64,000 nt of DNA from Undaria pinnatifida (taxonomy: Eukaryota > Sar > Phaeophyceae > Laminariales > Alariaceae): contig JABAKD010000001.1 of the NCBI GenBank assembly GCA_012845835.1, positions 19,524,890 to 19,588,889 on the forward strand, given 5' to 3'. How positions within the stretch are numbered: the stretch's first letter is position 1; the number at the start of each line of letters is the position of its first letter. The translations under genes were made by a program, and so were the position numbers. The notes beneath the pieces are model-generated. The model was not told the origin of the DNA. It did no database searches and was given only the letters and a program-made list of their open reading frames with translations. This document shows, piece by piece, positions 32,867 through 43,974 of the stretch.

Positions 32867-35800
32867 CCACCAATCCGGTGAGGGCGGACAGGTCGGGATC
32901 GTTGCCTTGGTCGTCGGTGTAGGTTGCGGATACCACGATGCTGTCACCGGGAACCTCGCCGCACACGTCCAGAGTAATATCGAACTCGGTGGGGTTGGAC
33001 TCGAGGTCGGGCGCGGAAAAGGTAACGGTGCTGCCCGAGAAGGACCCTGAAGTTGTGGAGTCGATCGGGACGCTGAACTCGATGGTCACCGAGGCGCCGG
33101 TCGACGGGCACTCTATCACGGTTCCTCCGCTTGACGAGAGGATGCTTGCCAGAGCAGCTGATGATCGTGAATTGGGGAAGTTGTATGGGTACGGAGGGGA
33201 GATTTGGTGTTGTTGGTTTTGGCCGAGACACAGGCTTCATCATCGGTGGGATGTTGCACTGTGATACCGTGTTGAGATACAAGCGTCTCTACTATTATAG
33301 TAGGTATACGTATGCTAGTGCGGTGTGTGCTGTTGGAATACAGGGCTGATCAGCTGTCATAGTGCGTGCGCAGTGTGGGATAATGCCCTACGGGGCGAGG
33401 GGGGGTCCAATGTAGGAAACTTATCTACAGACCCACATTATTCACAGCCGTAAGGGTTGGGGGGGGGGGGGGGGGGGGGATGGTTGAGAAAGGCGTACGT
33501 CAGACCTATAATCTAGTACATATCGTTTAGACTGACTGTTCTCTACCATATATTTTCGATTGGAACTAGACGAAAATTAGTGAGGCACTCGTGGGTTTGC
33601 ACAACTAAGGCGATTTGGTCGTTTACCCTTGTGACGTACTTGATATAAGAGTATTTGACAACAACACAGCCAAACTAGCGCGTGTCTACGGGTGACCCAC
33701 GGTGGAACACGTACCTTATCTTACTTGTACGTACCACGTTCTAAGTACGTGTGCACGCTATCATACCGTAGTATCCGTTACAGCAGCAGCAGAACGTTGA
33801 TAATAAACATACCTAAGGCATGTGCACCAACAAGTCTTAAGAGGTGTATCTGCTGTAGTTCTTGTTTGGACGGACAAGCTTCTTTCTTCAGAGAGGGGTT
33901 GTCGTTGACTGACACTCGATTTCTGTCCTGGATACGCCAGTGCACCCCCTTCAGTAGAGTTGCAAGCCGATATTTTCTCTTCTTTCAAGCCCAAATTTCC
34001 AACGTCTTCTCCGGTTTGGACCGACTTCCCATCCAGCAAGTTCAAGCTACCATCCTTCAAGAAGGCGAAACACTAATGAAACACCACACCTACCCCACCG
34101 TCAAACAGGTCATCCCTAACCCTTACCAACCGGCAAGCACGTCAAATCGTGAACCCAACCCTAACTTACCGTCAAGCAGGTCAAAGTCGGAGACTTCGAA
34201 GACGTTGTTGATATCGCCTGCAATCGCAAGAAGTTCGGCGTCACCAGTTCCGGACCCTGCAGGGGTGGAAATATGGGTGACGTTCGAGGCGTCCATGATC
34301 GTTTGAATCTCGAGTTGTGCTGCAGTAACGGTTGCACGATTATTGTAAAACATTCGACACAGACGCAGCTCCTCGATTGATGAGAGCTACAATGGGACCC
34401 GAAGGGTGCGCCAGCTAGCGATGGGCTGCGAAAGCAACTGAGTTAAGTCGACACACGACGCGTATGAAAATACGTTGAAGTGTGGTGAGCTAAAGTTTTT
34501 TTTTCCCCCATCCGCCGGAGGATGAGAAGAAAAAAAAAAAAACTATCACCATCCTTTCGACACGGTTTGATGTCAATTTCACAGCATCGCAGATAGATGT
34601 TGCACCTACTGCAGAACAAAAGCATGTGTATCCGACCTATCGTGTCACTGGTTTGCTCGAAGTTGATTGCTTGGAGCGATGTGGAGGTCGTCAAGTCAGG
34701 ACAACCGTTGAGTGCCACCCGCACCGTAGCACCGTAGCAAGCGTCCATCGTGGGTTGGGGCCCAAGGCACTTGTCGAGCTTAACAACACGTGTGTACTTT
34801 CCGATTTTCCCGATATGTCGGATTTTTCCTCATCGCGCCATTGAAGAATTCTAACAGGTAGAGCCTCATCTGGCTGGCAACGGGATCGTCCCCCCAATAC
34901 AGAACATGCGGCGGCCGAGAGTGGTGGTCCCGAAGCGTATCGTAACATTTCAACTCGACGAGCCTTGATCGACAGCGTTTACTATTCATAGCTGTCGACC
35001 TACCGAAGCGTGGGTTCGTCCTGTGTTACGGTCGAGGCTCGCACGAAAAAACTTGCAAGAAGCACCCGCCGGAGAAACAAATTCAAACGGCCAAAAGGGC
35101 GATTGCTCGCTCACATCGACTACCGCGATGGCGACGGCCCTTTGCTGCCAGAGACTCACCTACGCCCACAGCAAATACGATTATTCCCGCGGCCCTGGCG
35201 TTGTCTGCTGCTGTTGCGGTGGCAGAAGCACTGTTGCTTACACCGTCAGTAATCACGATCATGAATGATGCGGTTGCATCGTTGGCGCCGAGGAGCGCTG
35301 TGCCCTCGTCAATGCCGAGATTAGTAAAGGTGTTCTGCCGAGATTGGACGTCTGCATCGGCAAAGTCGTTGAAGTCTTGGGCGGAGTCGAAAGTGCCGGA
35401 CGAGATCAAGGTGGATGAGTACTGCACGTATGATGCCATTCCCCCGTTGTCGAAGAGGTTTCGTGCGGCAAACGCGGCGACAGTGTCCACAGCGAACTGC
35501 TGCTCTAGCTCAAAGTCAGCCGGATCGATGCTGCCAGACCCGTCAAGAACGAGCGCGAGGTTGACCTGCCAGTGTAGAGAAATACATACAAACATAAAAA
35601 GAGGCGATATGCATTGACACTGGTGTAGCAGTGATGGCATATCTCCAGAACTGTTTGCATGTTGTGCACGGGGGAGATGCTATAACTTCGAATCAGTTGT
35701 CTGCTATGCTGTGACGCAGAAAAATATCAAGCAAAGAGAACGAGACCTATCGATGTATTGTGGATGGGCACCCCTACAGCGGCAGTACTACAGCATGTCT

Positions 35801-36636
35801 CCCGAAGTATCTACATTGCATGGTAACGTTTGCATCTTCCCGTATTCGGTATGACCTGTTTTCAACATGGATGAGTGATCATGTTAAGAACACTCCCGAA
35901 AATAACTACTACAAAAATAAGCTAAGGCAAACCCGAAACTCCACCCCAACCCTGTATTTTTTGTGTGCTGCGGTCAATAAGCTACTAGTCTAATCTATAA
36001 ACATATATACTATTTGACATATATACGTATAGACTATGGAGCGACATGTGGGATTCAACCTATCGTGCTATCATGCAGCCCAAGCGAAAGCTGCGTGCCT
36101 CTTCTGAAACTATACAAAACTGAATCAATGTCCCCCCCCTCGAGAGTATCAAATATATTTCCCCGGGTAAGTTTCCTATCTAGACTATGCATGTCGATCG
36201 AAACACGAGCGGTGGTGGAATTCGCCAATACCTGCTAACTTTCTAACCAAGTCTAAGCTTGTACGCCCCGTCACTCACCATGCTGGCCGCACCCGTCGTA
36301 TCCTACGGAGTAGAGTGAACGCCAACCAATGTAGCGCCAAGACACGCGGCGATCAGCCCTAGCCTCAACTATCCTATTGCGCAGAACGCAACGCGATGCT
36401 TAACCAGCAATGCCATTGCAGTGAGCAATCCTAATCCAAGCCCTCTCCACCCACTCACTCACCGTGTTGCCCGCTATAGTGGTTTCTCCTTCTAAAGTGA
36501 ACGTCAGGGTGGCGTCGGTACACGGACACGACGAGAACGCCGTCGAGTTGACCTGGACGCACGAGGTTTGCCCCATAACACCGCTCACGGTCAGCGCGCT
36601 CAGCGCACCAACCAGCTTGATCGCGGACATCGTCAT
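30550..36636 (-). CDS. Secreted VWA-WSC domain protein, six exons
   Basis: Exons on the minus strand: 36463-36636, 35160-35565, 34170-34256, 32640-33157, 32001-32061, 30550-30686. All introns are GT-AG and all phases join, giving 460 codons and TAA. Residues 1-23 are a signal peptide (MTMSAIKLVGALSALTVSGV). Residues 59-222 are a von Willebrand factor A domain with MIDAS residues DGSGS, a TNLG Thr and VITDG. Residues 236-325 are a beta-rich Ig-like region. Residues 326-349 are a Thr/Pro linker (SPTLSPTPSPT), followed by a basic stretch. Residues 369-455 are a WSC domain (YLGCY, CADTC, ECFCGN, CSGDSSKACGG, MSVYKF). WSC domains bind carbohydrate, and VWA domains bind protein ligands through a metal, so a cell-wall or matrix adhesion role is inferred. 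An earlier in-frame ATG-type start near 36720 would bury the signal peptide, so 36636 is preferred. Exon 6 rests on a weak polypyrimidine tract. The last half is duplicated at 61684-64000. Confidence 0.85.
32480..32565. repeat. 12-bp intronic minisatellite, TTTACACTGCCG-like
   Basis: About seven units of a 12-mer inside intron 4 of the VWA-WSC gene, roughly 75 bp past the exon 4 donor. On the gene strand it is open and would read as Asn-Gly-Asn-Val-like tetrads. The donor and the good WSC join to exon 5 argue it is intronic. It is present unchanged in the second copy (63614-63699). Confidence 0.85.
33440..33490 (+). repeat. Poly-G tract in intron 3
   Basis: A run of about 20 G on the plus strand inside intron 3 (33158-34169) of the VWA-WSC gene. 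On the transcribed sense it is poly-C near mid-intron. Confidence 0.9.
34425..34530 (+). repeat. Hairpin-rich element H, copy 3 (in intron 2)
   Basis: Shares GGGCTGCGAAAGCAACTGAG, CGACACACGACGCG, CGTAT-GAAA-ATACG and CCCCATCCGCCGGAGGATGA with the other copies. It lies in intron 2 (34257-35159) of the VWA-WSC gene, inserted in antisense orientation. Confidence 0.75.
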
Positions 36637-37659
36637 CGCGATTGGCTGCGGCGGTTCCTTTTTGTGGTATACGAGTGACCCTGTTGGGTTTGAAGCAAAA
36701 GGCGACGAGGTACGTTGCAATATGTTTTAGACGGTGTGTTATGTGTTCATTAGTACGTAGCCCTTCCGTACAAGAGCCCCGTTTTTATAAACTAACGGTA
36801 CAGACTAGTCCGTAAGGGATCGGATTTGAGGGACTTTTAGATCCCTTCCAATGGACATAGCATTCAATCATTATCATTCGATCGCACAGCATCATCAGAC
36901 CCCTTAGAACAGGTCGTCAGTCGATGGACTGTCTCCTGAAAACAAACTACGAGGTATTAATACCAAACATTGCCAGAGTAAAAAACAAGCATTCATTGTG
37001 TGCTCGCAACTCCCAAAGCGTCACATGTGCCAAGTCTGGCAAAGGACGTGGGGGTTTACTGGATCTCTCCGCCTGGACATGTCACGTACTCTAGCCCCCT
37101 ACCACTACTACTGCATCCTCGCCAATTTTTTCCCACCGACATTGTAAAACAGCAGTCATTTTCTTCGTGTTGTTTTGTCCGTGCAACAGCAATAATATAA
37201 CTTAGTTATCTTCTTCGCGTTGTTTTGTCCGTGCAAGAGGTATCTGCTGCTCTTCTTCAGCACGTATGCATGTTGCTTTTCTTGCAGCCTTCCTTTCCGA
37301 TCTTCTTGCATCACATTCTTCAGAACACCTGTTGTGCTTGTTTTGTTTTAATTTTTTTTGTTTTTTTCATGGTCTGGCTTGTTTTTGTGTGTGCTCGTAC
37401 CCGGTACGCTATTTGTAGCATTTCACATGCTTCACCTTGATGAATTGCGACTGTTTGGTTTACTCTGTTTCACAGTCTGTGACCACATTACTATTATCTC
37501 TCGAGGATAAAGAATCAGCATAGACTCTGAGTGTCTGATGTCGTAGGGTAGAATGAACTGCTTGATGTGAACACAAGACACACATTGTGCGAAATCGTTC
37601 TTGGTACAAAGAAGAAATCACATTGGCATTCCGGGTATGTATATCTGATATATATATAT
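36637..37659. other. 5' flank of the VWA-WSC gene, no gene
   Basis: No recognised coding sequence or clear promoter motif. A region at 37110-37440 is T-rich, with a short duplication of CTTCGCGTTGTTTTGTCCGT-like sequence (about 37159 and 37212). Confidence 0.35.
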
Positions 37660-38280
37660 CAAACCCGCTCGCTTTTGATCAAACCCAGGCCCCCACGTCC
37701 TTCAAAACTCCGCCCTACCCCCCTCACCGGTTATTCGACTTACAAGATTCACTTGATAAGAAAGAGGATTCATTTCCCTTCACAGCTGTCAGATTTTGTC
37801 CCCCTCAGAAACGGGTTTTATAGTTTCCGCGCACAGACTGACAAAAATCATCCTGTTGACCCTGATAGCTACACTGTAGTTGTAAGGGGAGTCGCCGACC
37901 TATATCCTTAATGAGGACACACACCTCGTAATGCGCGCGATCGGAGTATCACACACAGCTTGCAAAGATGAGTTTCGACGAAATCTTTGATCTCACAGCT
38001 GGAGTGTATTTTCATTTTTTATATTATATAAAAAAATGACAAACCTAGATCGACCAAAAAAGGAACTTTTGATCAAACCTCTACTTTGCAAGCTGCGTGT
38101 GATACTTCGACAGTGCGTGTTACGGGGCGTGTATACCCTCGTGAAGGATACGGGTCAGTGACACCCGTGCTAAGGTCACGGTCGACACGACTAAGACGCT
38201 CAGCCTTGTTCTGCGCACGGACCTGTATAACCCGCATTGAAGGGGGCATAACCAGACATCCATCTATCTGTGAATTCAGT
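37660..38280 (+). repeat. Repeat family A copy and inverted fragment
   Basis: 37660-38030 is a family A copy (CTTTTGATCAAACCCAGGCC, CCCCTCAGAAACGGGTTTTA, CTCACAGCTGGAGTGTATTT). About 38085-38280 is a diverged fragment in the opposite orientation (TTTGCAAGCTGCGTGTGATA). Confidence 0.75.
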
Positions 38281-39340
38281 ATGCATACTACATCTAATTG
38301 TTATACGACGTAGTGTGAGTTAATGTTTTTGGAGTTGGCTCCTTGGGTCTACCGGGTTTGTAGGCAAGTTCCTGTGCACTCCCTCTATATTTGGCAGGCC
38401 AGCGGAGGTCTAGCTCAGGCCTGATGCTCGGACACATTAGTGCTGTCGAGTCATGATGGAACATGCAGTGGACGTCGATTGCTACTGTTCCGAGGCGATC
38501 TCTCTTCATCTGCTCTCATTAGAGAGTTTACCACCTTTTCGGGACGATGGTTGACGCACACCGAGTACGAGACGAAGGGGTTTGTCACAGTACTTCGAGT
38601 GGGGGATGGGATGCGTGTGGTTGGCCGGTGTTGGGAAGCGTGACCCTCGTCGGTTCCGGTGTCTTCATTAGTTTCTCTTCACGGCTCGCTGGCTAGGCTC
38701 GAAGCTTTTATGCATTATTTCCCTAAATAGAAATGCTAAAACAAAGACATAGCAGGGCTAGGAGTAGGGCAGGGTAGTGGAGGGTAGTGAGATGAAGGGC
38801 GTCCTGCTTGTCCCATCATCACCTACATTATCGCCCATCTATTATGGCCTTGACGTGAGTGTGACATCTAATATCATTACCGCGTGGTTTCACCTCAACC
38901 TTTCACGTCGAATCTAAAAAATCTATCCTTCTACGTACGGAGAGCACTCCATTACATTAGGCCACCCTGAATAGTCGTAGACGCAGATCACATGGCAATC
39001 AAGGATGTCAACAAAACATCCAGAAATGGAAAGAGGATCGAAGATGCGGCTATTCGACACAAACGAAGATGAGGCTATAGATTCCCCCACACCTCGTAAT
39101 AATGAGGCTAAAATGCCTCATTTCTAGATATACAACCCTATGATGGAGTTCATTCTACTGCATTGATTTGTTGGTTGCGTTTCGTTGGGTTGGGGTTGGG
39201 GTCAGGGTTAGGGAATAAATATTGTGAAGAGTGGCCATTTTCTCGAGAAAGCGGTAAGTCACCCTCTCTGCTCTTCTTGATGGTGTAATGCAACGAACGG
39301 CACACTTACACACCTGTACCGATCGAATCTGATATATTAT
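38281..39340. other. No recognised gene
   Basis: A minor GGTAGTG-rich patch near 38770-38790 and a GGGTTGGGGTTGGGG stretch near 39187-39210. No coding sequence with a known motif. Confidence 0.35.
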
Positions 39341-39344
39341 AAGA

Positions 39345-39600
39345 ATACAAATACACTCCAGCTGTGTGATCGAATATTTTGTCGAAACTCATCTTTGCGA
39401 ACTGTGTGTGATACTCCGATCGCGCGTGTTACTCGGTGTGTGAATCCTCATTAAGGATATAGGTCGACGACTCCCCTTGGAACTTCAAAAGTGTATATTG
39501 TACCAGGGTCAACAGGGTGATGGTAGTCAATCCAAGCGCGGAAACGATAAACCCGGGTCAAAACCTGACGGCTGTGGTGGAAGGAAAGGCATCGGTTTAT
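39345..39600 (-). repeat. Repeat family A copy
   Basis: AATACACTCCAGCTGTGTGA, CGAAACTCATCTTTGCGA, GATCGCGCGTGTTAC and GTCAACAGGGTGATGGTAGT place it in family A, opposite in orientation to the 37.7-kb copy. From 39600 to 39940 I see no gene. Confidence 0.75.
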
Positions 39601-39944
39601 CAAGTAGTAACTCTAACCCTCACCCTGGTAACCCTAAGTCATGTTTTGGGGTGATATGTTGCGTTCCTCACGGTAAGAGCCCACAAACTCCCGCTGCACC
39701 CGTATACGGTAGGATCACTCTGTGCAACAGAGTGTACTCCCACGAGTGGCTCTGCACTTACTCAAAAACCGGACATACATTGTCTCATATTGTATTGTAT
39801 ATCCTAGTTGTTTGCCGGCGTAGACTATCAATCAAGTACATGGCAACACATGCCGTCAAACTGAAAGACCCAAAGCAACGGCGTTGATCTCTTGTGCTCA
39901 GGCGGCTGTGAGCCGATGAAAACACGATGGTGTTCTAAAAAGGA

Positions 39945-40600
39945 ATCCTCCTACCGTAGCCATACATGGTCGAAACTGATACAAATACAACTATTACATA
40001 ATAATGCATGCCCTAAAAGTAATCCTCCTACCGTAGCCATACATGATCGAAATTGATACATATATATAGTAGTATCCATGAAGGATGCGTAGCTTCCACG
40101 CACAGAAGGTTGAGCTGCCCCGCCTGATAAACTGGTGCATTATTTCCAAAACCGTCAGAATTATCCCCTCCTTGAAGGATTTATAGCTTCCACGCACAAA
40201 TTGAGCTGCCCCGCCTGTCCCCCCCCCCCCACCCGCTCCCATTTGACCAAACCTAGGCCCCCACGTCCTTCAAAACTCCGCCCTCCCCTCACCGGTTATT
40301 CGACTTACTTACAGGATTCACTTACTTGATAAACGGATGCACTACCTTCCACAGCTGTCAGATTTTGTCCCCCTCAGAAACGGGTTTTATAGTTTCCGCG
40401 CACAGACAGACTGACTAACATCACCCTGTTGACCTTGATAGCTACACTGTAGTTGCAAGGGGAGTCGACAACCTATATTATTAATAAGGACACACAACCC
40501 GTAATACGCGCGATCGAAGGATCACACACAGCTCGCAAAGATGAGTTTGGACAAAATATTCGATCTCACAGCTGGAGAGGGTATTTTTTTTCACAATATA
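39945..40600 (+). repeat. Tandem MITE-end fragments and a family A copy
   Basis: CCTCCTACCGTAGCCATACA occurs twice about 70 bp apart (39949 and 40022) and resembles the MITE terminus at 59.2 kb. A family A copy follows (about 40090-40600), with a duplicated GCTTCCACGCACA..TTGAGCTGCCCCGCCTG segment and a short poly-C tract (40219-40228). Confidence 0.7.
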
Positions 40601-41579
40601 TAATATTAGACTATATAATATATTTCAAAGGTTTAGAGAACAAGAGAGAGAGTGCAACATCCAAGCACCGCGCCTCTTGCGGAATGAATTTCTCGTAAAT
40701 CTAGATTCTCCGAACTACTACTTTCATTCTCTGTGTATCTCCCTGAAGCTATCGACGAAATCGACGCGGAAGTCCATGCTATGGGATGTGCTATTTCCCG
40801 TTCCGAAAAACTGCTTTTCGTCCGAACGTCTCACACGCACCACCCCGTAACGCGCGCGGTCGAAGCACATTATTATCACACAGCTTAAGAAGACGATATT
40901 TAACGAAATCTTCAAAATCACAGAAGTGTATCGATGTCATTCGTCGATGCCACTGAAGGAGAAGAAGTGTATATAATAAACCTCAATTGATTGTCAAGCT
41001 TTCTTTCGAGCGTACCTGGTATGAGCAGACCGCAATAGGTTCGTTCCTTGCGGTCGGAGACCGTGAACCGAGCTTTCGATCCCTTTCTTGCGGAGTGAGT
41101 GGTGAGGTGTGCTGCTCCTCTTCTTGGGCCACAACGACGATTGGTGGGTGTAGGGAGAGTGATGTCACGGCGACGGTGCCTCGTGAGTGTGGGCACGCCA
41201 AGGGGAGGCTTACCAGTAAGGGCAGGGCAGAAGACGTGAGTGAACAAGCAGGGGCGCGAATGGATTCCCAACTAAATGTGCTCTCTCAGGTCGTCGACGG
41301 GAAAACTTGATGTAAAACCTTTTCAAGGAGTCGAGATGAGGAGAATTATGCATCATCAGGCTTGAATCTTACCAGCCACCACCAGAAGACTTGTTGGCGG
41401 AGAAGCTATTGTTTCACATAAATGGCGGTGGAATTGTTCTGACTTTTGGGTGGGTACTAAACACCAGGTACACACGCAATGTGGCCTGCGGCTTGTTGCG
41501 GTTTGTAATTAGAACCTGGTATATTTTTCTGACATATAAACTATATTTTGTAAAAAGTACTTCGTATTTTGTACGGCGT
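40601..41579. other. No recognised gene
   Basis: A family A tail fragment lies near 40840-40935. Opposed open frames at 40918-41310 have no recognised motif. A stretch at 41370-41530 (ACCACCAGAAGAC, CTGGTATATTTTTCTGAC) is loosely similar to 42780-42945, suggesting another worn repeat. Confidence 0.3.
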
Positions 41580-42110
41580 CAGCCGTGAGTTCGACGAATT
41601 TCAGGTCAATAGTCATCGTTGCAAGCTGCGTTGTTGGTACTTGTAATATTTCGTATATCTGGATGAGTTTTCATTGGAAAGGGTAATAATGGTTGGTAAT
41701 TTTACTTTATTTTTGGTGGGGGATTTTAAGCCATATCTAATATCACATCTATATTATATAATTTTATCACTGAAGTTTCCACTATACTGCTCAATCATAT
41801 GTATGGCAGGCGGTTTATTATTATTTTTTTTTCCCCGCTTTAATATCGGGAGGAGTATGAATACAGAATATTATGAGTTATCTTATATATTACCCTTAAC
41901 ACAGGATTCATTCGAGAATAAAAGTCGGGTGCTCCCCCACCCCCAAAAATATGTAGATCAGACTATGGACTATATACAGATGATATATATACATATCTTC
42001 GGGACGTCAGTATTCATATTTTGAAGCTGCTCGTTGGTGCTTGCATTATACTGCTGTGTTGGTAATAGTTTTCATGGGAGCGGTCCTATTCCTAAATAAA
42101 TAAATAAAAG
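41580..42110 (-). repeat. Repeat family B copy
   Basis: On the minus strand it carries the family B order: GAATAAAAGTCGG-related sequence, CATACATATGATTG, GTGGAAACTTC, and GACCTGAAATTCGTCGAACT. It is one of the longer copies. Confidence 0.65.
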
Positions 42111-42111
42111 T

Positions 42112-42215
42112 TGGGCTGCGAAAGCAACTGAGTTAAATCGACACACGACGCGTATGACAATACGTGGAAGTGTGGTAAGCTAAAGCTTCATTTTTCCCCA
42201 TCCGCCAGAGGATGA
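42112..42215 (+). repeat. Hairpin-rich element H, copy 4
   Basis: GGGCTGCGAAAGCAACTGAG, ATCGACACACGACGCG, CGTAT-GACA-ATACG and CCCCATCCGCCAGAGGATGA match copies 1 and 3 over the full ~100 bp. Confidence 0.75.
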
Positions 42216-43054
42216 AAAAAAAAAAGAAATGTGTTTCTCACTACAATGATTGGTGTTAGCATTTTTACTTTAGGTGAGGAATTTTGAGGTATATGTACGT
42301 GAAAACTTATTGCGTATGGTGTTCCCAACTAACAGCGCTCGCTCAGAAAATATACGCAGAAGAAGCCAATTTTTCCGATGAGATTCGTACTGGGGAATAC
42401 TCAGCAGGTGGACACACCGGACGCCACCTGAGGATAGTTTGGCTGATAACATGCATACCAACAGTGCCCTCGCTTCGATGGACGGTCCAAACGTTCTATC
42501 ATCGACGATTTTGGTCATCATGTTTATGTGGCACATGGCTCGCTGTGGTTTGCATTTTGTCGTTTTCTGACAAATATAATGGATTGTGTTCCAAAAGCTT
42601 ATGGTGGCAATTGGTGTACCACCAGTAAGAAAACGGACAAATGCACTCTTACGCGTTCCCAACTAAGCACGATTGATCACCGCACCAACGGAATTTAATG
42701 CAATTACAGCTTAACTGGTAATCCATGGACAGAGAGTATGACGTTGCTGGTATGGAGTACGACGCACCGGCCACCACCTGAAGACCGGTCGACGGAATAA
42801 CCCCGCGACGGCAGTTCTTCTACTTTCAGTGGCGATCCACACTTAGTTGGAGTGACTTCAGCTGAATCGTATGCATGTGTGGCGTGCAGCTCGTTGTGAT
42901 TACATTTTTATCACATACTTCTCGCATACCTGGTACATATTACTTGAGCGGTCACTCAACTGGGGTCCCAGCGGTCTTAGAAGGTTGGCGTTCGGGGTAA
43001 TATATTTCGAGTGTTGCGGTGGTTGTTGTTACTCATAGTTTAGACTATTCAAGT
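42216..43054. other. No recognised gene
   Basis: Opposed frames of 114 and 130 codons at 42270-42662 show no motif. The stretch 42720-42950 resembles 41370-41530 loosely. Confidence 0.3.
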
Positions 43055-43300
43055 TGAAATACACTCCAGCCGTGAGATCGAAGATTTGATTTCGTCAAAA
43101 CTCATTTTGCAAGCTGAGTTTGATGCTCCGATCGAGCGTATTACTGGGTGTGTGTCCGCATAAAAGATCTAAGTCGGCGACCCCTTGAAATTAGCTAGTA
43201 CCACGGTCAACAGGGTGATGTTAACCAATCTGTGCGCGGAAACTATAAAATCCGTTTTATAGTAAGGGGGGCCAAACCTGACAGCTGTAGAATAAAATGA
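43055..43300 (-). repeat. Repeat family A copy
   Basis: AAATACACTCCAGCCGTGAG, ATTTCGTCAAAACTCATT, GATCGAGCGTATTACTGGG and CTGTGCGCGGAAACTATAAA are family A sequence, followed by CCTGACAGCTGTAG. Confidence 0.75.
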
Positions 43301-43675
43301 ATACACATATATGCATGTTGTGCGTATTTTTAGCACACCCTCGGGTATAGATTCCAGGCCAACAGGTGATCGATGGGGTCAATAGGGGACCTATTGTTAC
43401 TCGTGAAAGGTATCGCGTGGTCCTACTGGTAGCCTATTGCGGCCGACAGTGGGCATCGATTGGCATCTTCAATGATCTAGCGTTGGGAAAAAAGCTTACT
43501 GTACCTGTTTATCCGACGACACTGGCCAAACAAGTACTACGCGTATCGACAGATATTCCAGGAGGACGACTCGTACTCTTCGGGCGATAGGATATTGGCA
43601 CTGAGAGACAGAAACTTTGGGTTTGTCCGATAGACATCGATAGATAGCTGTTGCACGAAACATATTGTTTCTACA

Positions 43676-43890
43676 GATAGGTATCGATAGACGGTCCTCC
43701 ATTCTATTGGGTCGGGCAACAGGTATCAAACGGCGCTCCACCATGCTATTGGTTCGGGCAATATGTATCGATAGACGTTCCACCGTTGTATTTGCTCGGG
43801 AAATAAGTATCGATAGGCGTTGCACCACTCTACTTGTTCGGGCATAGAGAATCGATAGTCCTTTTATCATCCTCTTGGTTCGGACGGTGG
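43676..43890. repeat. 42-bp minisatellite encoding 14-residue repeats
   Basis: Five head-to-tail 42-bp units built on GTATCGATAGACG ... CTATTGG.TCGGGCAA, diverged from each other. Because 42 is a multiple of three, both strands stay open. The minus frame reads units like RLSIHIARTNSMVE and the plus frame units like GIDRRSTMLLVRAI. No known repeat protein matches. Confidence 0.9.
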
Positions 43891-43974
43891 CTATCGGTCA
43901 GCCGGTACCGGTAGATTTTCCACTATTGTGTTTTGCGTCGGTGATATCCGTGCGATAAATGTCTTCTTGACCGT

